Shown here: positions 61,101 through 64,000 of the stretch, one piece after another
Numbering within the stretch: position 1 is the first letter of the stretch
Layout: each line of letters begins with the position of its first letter
NCBI RefSeq assembly: GCF_954871325.1
Contig: NC_088779.1
Location: 10,976,846-11,040,845, forward strand
DNA: 64,000 nucleotides
DNA from: Gordionus sp. m RMFG-2023
Lineage: Eukaryota > Nematomorpha > Gordioida > Chordodea > Parachordodidae
Direction: 5' to 3'
The notes under the pieces: generated by a model
The model's input: only the letters and a program-made list of their open reading frames with translations
Told to the model about the DNA's origin: nothing
Database searches by the model: none
Translations under genes and position numbers: made by a program

Positions 61101-62550
61101 AATTGTTTATATTGGAAACCTAAATGACGTACTACCAGTTGATTTATTTTGATACTCATTTTGAATGAATGAATCGTCAGTCTAGGTAATATTATATATC
61201 ATTGCTCTACCATGTTTAAATACGTTTCCTGTCACCTGAATCGAAATTTATTGAACAGCTCTTATGAAATGACTTAAAATTATTTAGAGATTTCGTATCC
61301 TCATAGATTCCATGCTATATTTCAATACATATATATAATATAGATATAGGCAATTTATTTAAGATAATAAAGCCTGTTGTGATTATGATCAGCACAGAAA
61401 AGTTATTTGATCGTAAAATATTTTATTACGATATAAACAGGGAGATCCTGCCAATTTTATAATGTTAAGCAAATGGGATGTTATCCTTAAGGTTTCACTA
61501 CTTCTTTTTCATAAATAGGCTATTAATCACTCTTAACTGGGGGATATGAGCAAATTTATTTATTGTCTTTATCATTACCTTTTTATTATAAAAAAGAGTT
61601 TTGGAAATAACATGTTTATCTTATGATTTAAATATTAATTATCTTCATTTAAAAAAAAAAGGTTTATAGTTCCTTTTAATTAAACTAATTATCAAAAATA
61701 TAATAATAATAAAAATACTTTAAGAGGAATCAAGTATTACATTCATATTTCACTTATAACTTTTAGTTTCTTAAGACTCCATTTTGTTATATGTAATATT
61801 AGATTACAAGAAATTTAACGCGCTAGACTCCAATTTGTTATATGTAATATTAGATTACAAGAAATTTAACGCGCTAAAAGCAGGAAGCCCATTTAGATTT
61901 GGACTTTTTTGAGCTATAATTTGGAAAATATATGTATTTTTTGAAACTAATTATTTGGCGCCAGACCTGACAACTTCTCTAAAATATTTTGATAGCCCGG
62001 GCGGAAATCTTGCGAAAAATTATTTTACGGGCTGGATCGAGAAACCTTTTTAAAAAATCTTAACTTGTAGATTCGGTATATTGAAATTGTTTTTGATTTT
62101 CTTTAAAAAAAAATCCCTATATTTCGTCACTGTTTATTACCTTATATTCATGATTTAGTCAAATTCTCTCCACATACCTCTTATAACATCTATTTTACCA
62201 TCAATCATCATTTCGCACAAAAATAGGATGTTTTATCCGTGAGCAAAGAGAAGTTGGCCAAAATTATTCCCAACGCTTTGACCTTGCAAACTCAGGATGG
62301 CTCTAAATACACTTTTGCTTCATTCACATCCCGCGACAAGACTTACCTAGCACTGTTTCGGGCTTGGCAAAACGCCCTTTTGGGTCATCTCCCGCTACCG
62401 GCCCCTGAATTGTGGCATTTAGTTCACGAATCATATGGCAATGAGCTAGGACTAACATCTGACGATGACGATTACGTAGATCCGAGGGCAGTCGAGGCTA
62501 GAGGTTTAGATGTTCTGGAGACTAGCCAATCGGAAATTAATTGCAAAGAA
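55144..62550 (+). CDS. GRAMD1: GRAMD1/Aster-like sterol transfer protein (5' part, 3 exons seen)
   Basis: Aster proteins sit in the ER and move cholesterol from the plasma membrane through a VASt domain, with a GRAM domain that senses sterol and anionic lipid. Exons 55144-55226, 58678-60856 and 62227-62550 join in phase, giving 862 residues so far. The GRAM match starts near residue 680: NEDFKKLF, LLVDYSCALQKEILIQGRMY, CFYANIFRWE, then after the second intron KLAKIIPNALTLQT, FASFTSRDKTYLALFRAWQN, and ELWHLVHESYGNELGLTSDD. VASt and the membrane anchor should lie beyond the window. The N-terminal extension of about 670 residues is rich in Ser, Asn and Pro and is far longer than in vertebrate Aster proteins. 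Exon 1 and its splice to 58678 are inferred from an ATG, a GTATGT donor and phase agreement; the second exon alone is certain. Confidence 0.87.
56444..56655. mobile_element. hAT-like palindromic MITE in GRAMD1 intron 1
   Basis: It starts TAGTGTTGTTAAGAAGCCCG and ends GAGCCGTTTAACACACTA, with interior AATTTAGCCAAAATAATATT. It matches the 47731-47934 copy. The flanking 8 bases do not match, so the duplication has been lost or the end is misplaced. Confidence 0.65.
56700..57120. repeat. Palindrome-rich stretch with CGCG modules
   Basis: It contains ACCGCGCATCGCGTGG, CGACGCGTAAACGAGG and TTCGCCGCGAATTCACGCTAAC, all CG-rich against the background. The last resembles the module at 18838-18935. It is probably a decayed inverted-repeat transposon in intron 1 of the GRAMD1-like gene. 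Boundaries are not resolved. Confidence 0.3.
57987..58145. repeat. Small inverted-repeat element, CTCTCGATTTTAAG type
   Basis: CTCTCGATTTTAAGTCATTC at the left faces AAATGATCTAAAATCGGGAG at the right. The sequence just beyond, GGATTCCATATCC, recurs in inverted form near 27925 and in diverged form near 61300. This suggests a small dispersed family. Confidence 0.4.
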
Positions 62551-64000
62551 GTACTTTTTTTTAATTTTTCCTCGTTATTTTCGGTTAAATGTCATTTAGA
62601 AATTTATTTATTGGGAAAGATAAGAATAATTTTTATATTTACTTTAGAGAAAATAATAGAGGAATTAATTTAATATAAAAATAATTTGCTTAATTTGAGA
62701 TAGAATTAAAAGAATCTTTATATAGATGTTTTGTTTTAAAAAATATGATTTAAGAAAATAAAGATTAGAAAGGTCGGGTGATTAGAGTATGATAGTAAAT
62801 TTTGGGAACAGGATGATATATTATAATGATACAAACACTTCAAGCTTATGGATAGAACATATAACTTTTAATGTTTTCCAATTAATCATTGAGTCTTTGG
62901 GCTTGACTCACTGTCTGATTGGGTAAGCCTAAGAGTTATTTCACAAAGCGAAAAGTTGAAAATACAAGGCGAACACTTAAATTATAAATGCAAATTTTTT
63001 TTTATATTATAAAATTCTTTCTCTTGAGTTAAATAATATATTTTATTATATTATGTGTCATAATAGGCTATGCTAAAATCCCGAAAAGTATTGATTATTT
63101 TATTACTGAATATTTAATTGATATATTCATAGAATTAATTTTTTTTTCAAAGTTTATAGGAGAATTCTATTTTATATTTTAACATTGTAATAATAATAAA
63201 TTGTCAAGTCTTAAAGTATTTAAAATAATATAATTTATGTTCTTTATTCAAAAAAATTTGTCATTTCAATTTTTATCATTATAATGGATTAAATGAAATT
63301 TATTAAATGATTCCGAATTTCATATGAAATTATGAAATTCCACCTAAAATGGATTTAAATATTTTAAAAAAAGTCAGGCTTAGATATAAAAGTGTTGCTT
63401 AAATGATAAAGTTTATTCTTTTTTAAATTTAATTAAAATTATTTATTTAAATTCACATTGGTTTTAAAGTTTACGCTATTCCAACCAACCAAAGCTTATA
63501 TTTTTTATAATCAATTAGCTTTAACAAATGATTCAACTTTTTAAATAAGAAAATCTTAGATGGCGATGTTTCTAATAATATAAAGTAAAAATGAAGAATT
63601 ATCTTTTTAATTATAATACCTAAAAATTTCTATGTAAGTTGTAAATTTGATATTTAAAATTAAATTAACATATTTCAACTGGGGCGAGAGTCTCCCTACC
63701 TCGATAAAGTCGCCTATGCGATTTAATACAAATATTTATCCCCCCTCCCCCTTGGAATTTATTTTTATGATAAAATAATAACCCATAAACATGCAAACTT
63801 TTTAAATTCTGTTTCATCATCAAATAGAAATGAAGAAAAAAACTCATACATAGGTAATATTTTAAAAGGTGATTATGTGCCTTTATCATTTGCGTTTGCA
63901 ATAAACCAATCCTAATATTTATATTGTCAGGATTTTAATTACAAAATTTAACGTTTCTTATTTTCAATACCATTGAAACCAAATTTGGTAACTGAATGCA
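62551..64000. other. Start of a further GRAMD1 intron, no exon seen
   Basis: After the GTACTT donor at 62551 there is no open frame that matches the VASt domain or the linker of Aster proteins. The DNA is AT-rich with a C-rich run near 63745. The next exon is presumably to the right of the window. Confidence 0.5.

Noticed and set aside
1-64000. tRNA, rRNA, snRNA genes and CRISPR arrays
   Set aside because: I looked for cloverleaf-like boxes, conserved rRNA blocks and regularly spaced short repeats and saw none that hold up. A covariance-model scan would be decisive.

Overview
The window is nuclear DNA from an animal, most likely an AT-rich invertebrate. Four intron-containing host genes of animal type can be reconstructed exon by exon. 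Their codon phases close across nearly every splice junction, and they sit in a background full of decayed DNA transposons. I cannot name the species. Base composition is strongly AT-rich by eye; I did not count it.

Host genes in order: (1) the 3' two thirds of a P5B-type transport ATPase (ATP13A family), + strand, 20 exons, 231-6618; (2) a DHX30-like DExH helicase on the - strand, 14 exons, 29667 down to 10298, so that genes 1 and 2 converge; (3) a complete UFM1-conjugating enzyme, UFC1, + strand, five exons, 31740-37598, head to head with the helicase across about 2 kb; (4) the 5' part of a GRAMD1/Aster-like sterol transporter, + strand, 55144 to beyond 62550, with an unusually long N-terminal extension before the GRAM domain. 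The four genes share no pathway. They touch endosomal/lysosomal cation or polyamine transport, probably mitochondrial RNA work, ufmylation, and ER-plasma membrane sterol transport.

The remaining DNA is mostly transposon sediment. hAT elements dominate. They include a palindromic hAT of about 4.7 kb in a helicase intron (12.65-17.33 kb); a 1.24 kb hAT with a perfect 8-bp target duplication nested in another inverted-repeat element (24.67-26.81 kb); a 1.51 kb palindromic hAT with a perfect 8-bp duplication and an internal tandem array (38.25-39.76 kb); a hAT C-terminal relic near 23.2 kb; and at least seven copies of a 200-bp hAT-like MITE. There is also a piggyBac-type MITE with TTAA ends (33.83-34.39 kb), mariner-like MITEs in ATPase introns, a broken LINE (48.18-50.70 kb) plus a second LINE tail (18.95-19.20 kb), and a fossil Ty3/gypsy element with both LTRs (40.74-45.80 kb).

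The stretches 6.6-10.3, 50.8-55.1 and 62.55-64.0 kb hold little that I can name. I found no convincing tRNA, rRNA, CRISPR array or prokaryotic operon. The most distinctive material is the set of palindromic hAT derivatives, two of which share a GACAATTGTC motif, and the long-tailed Aster-like protein.
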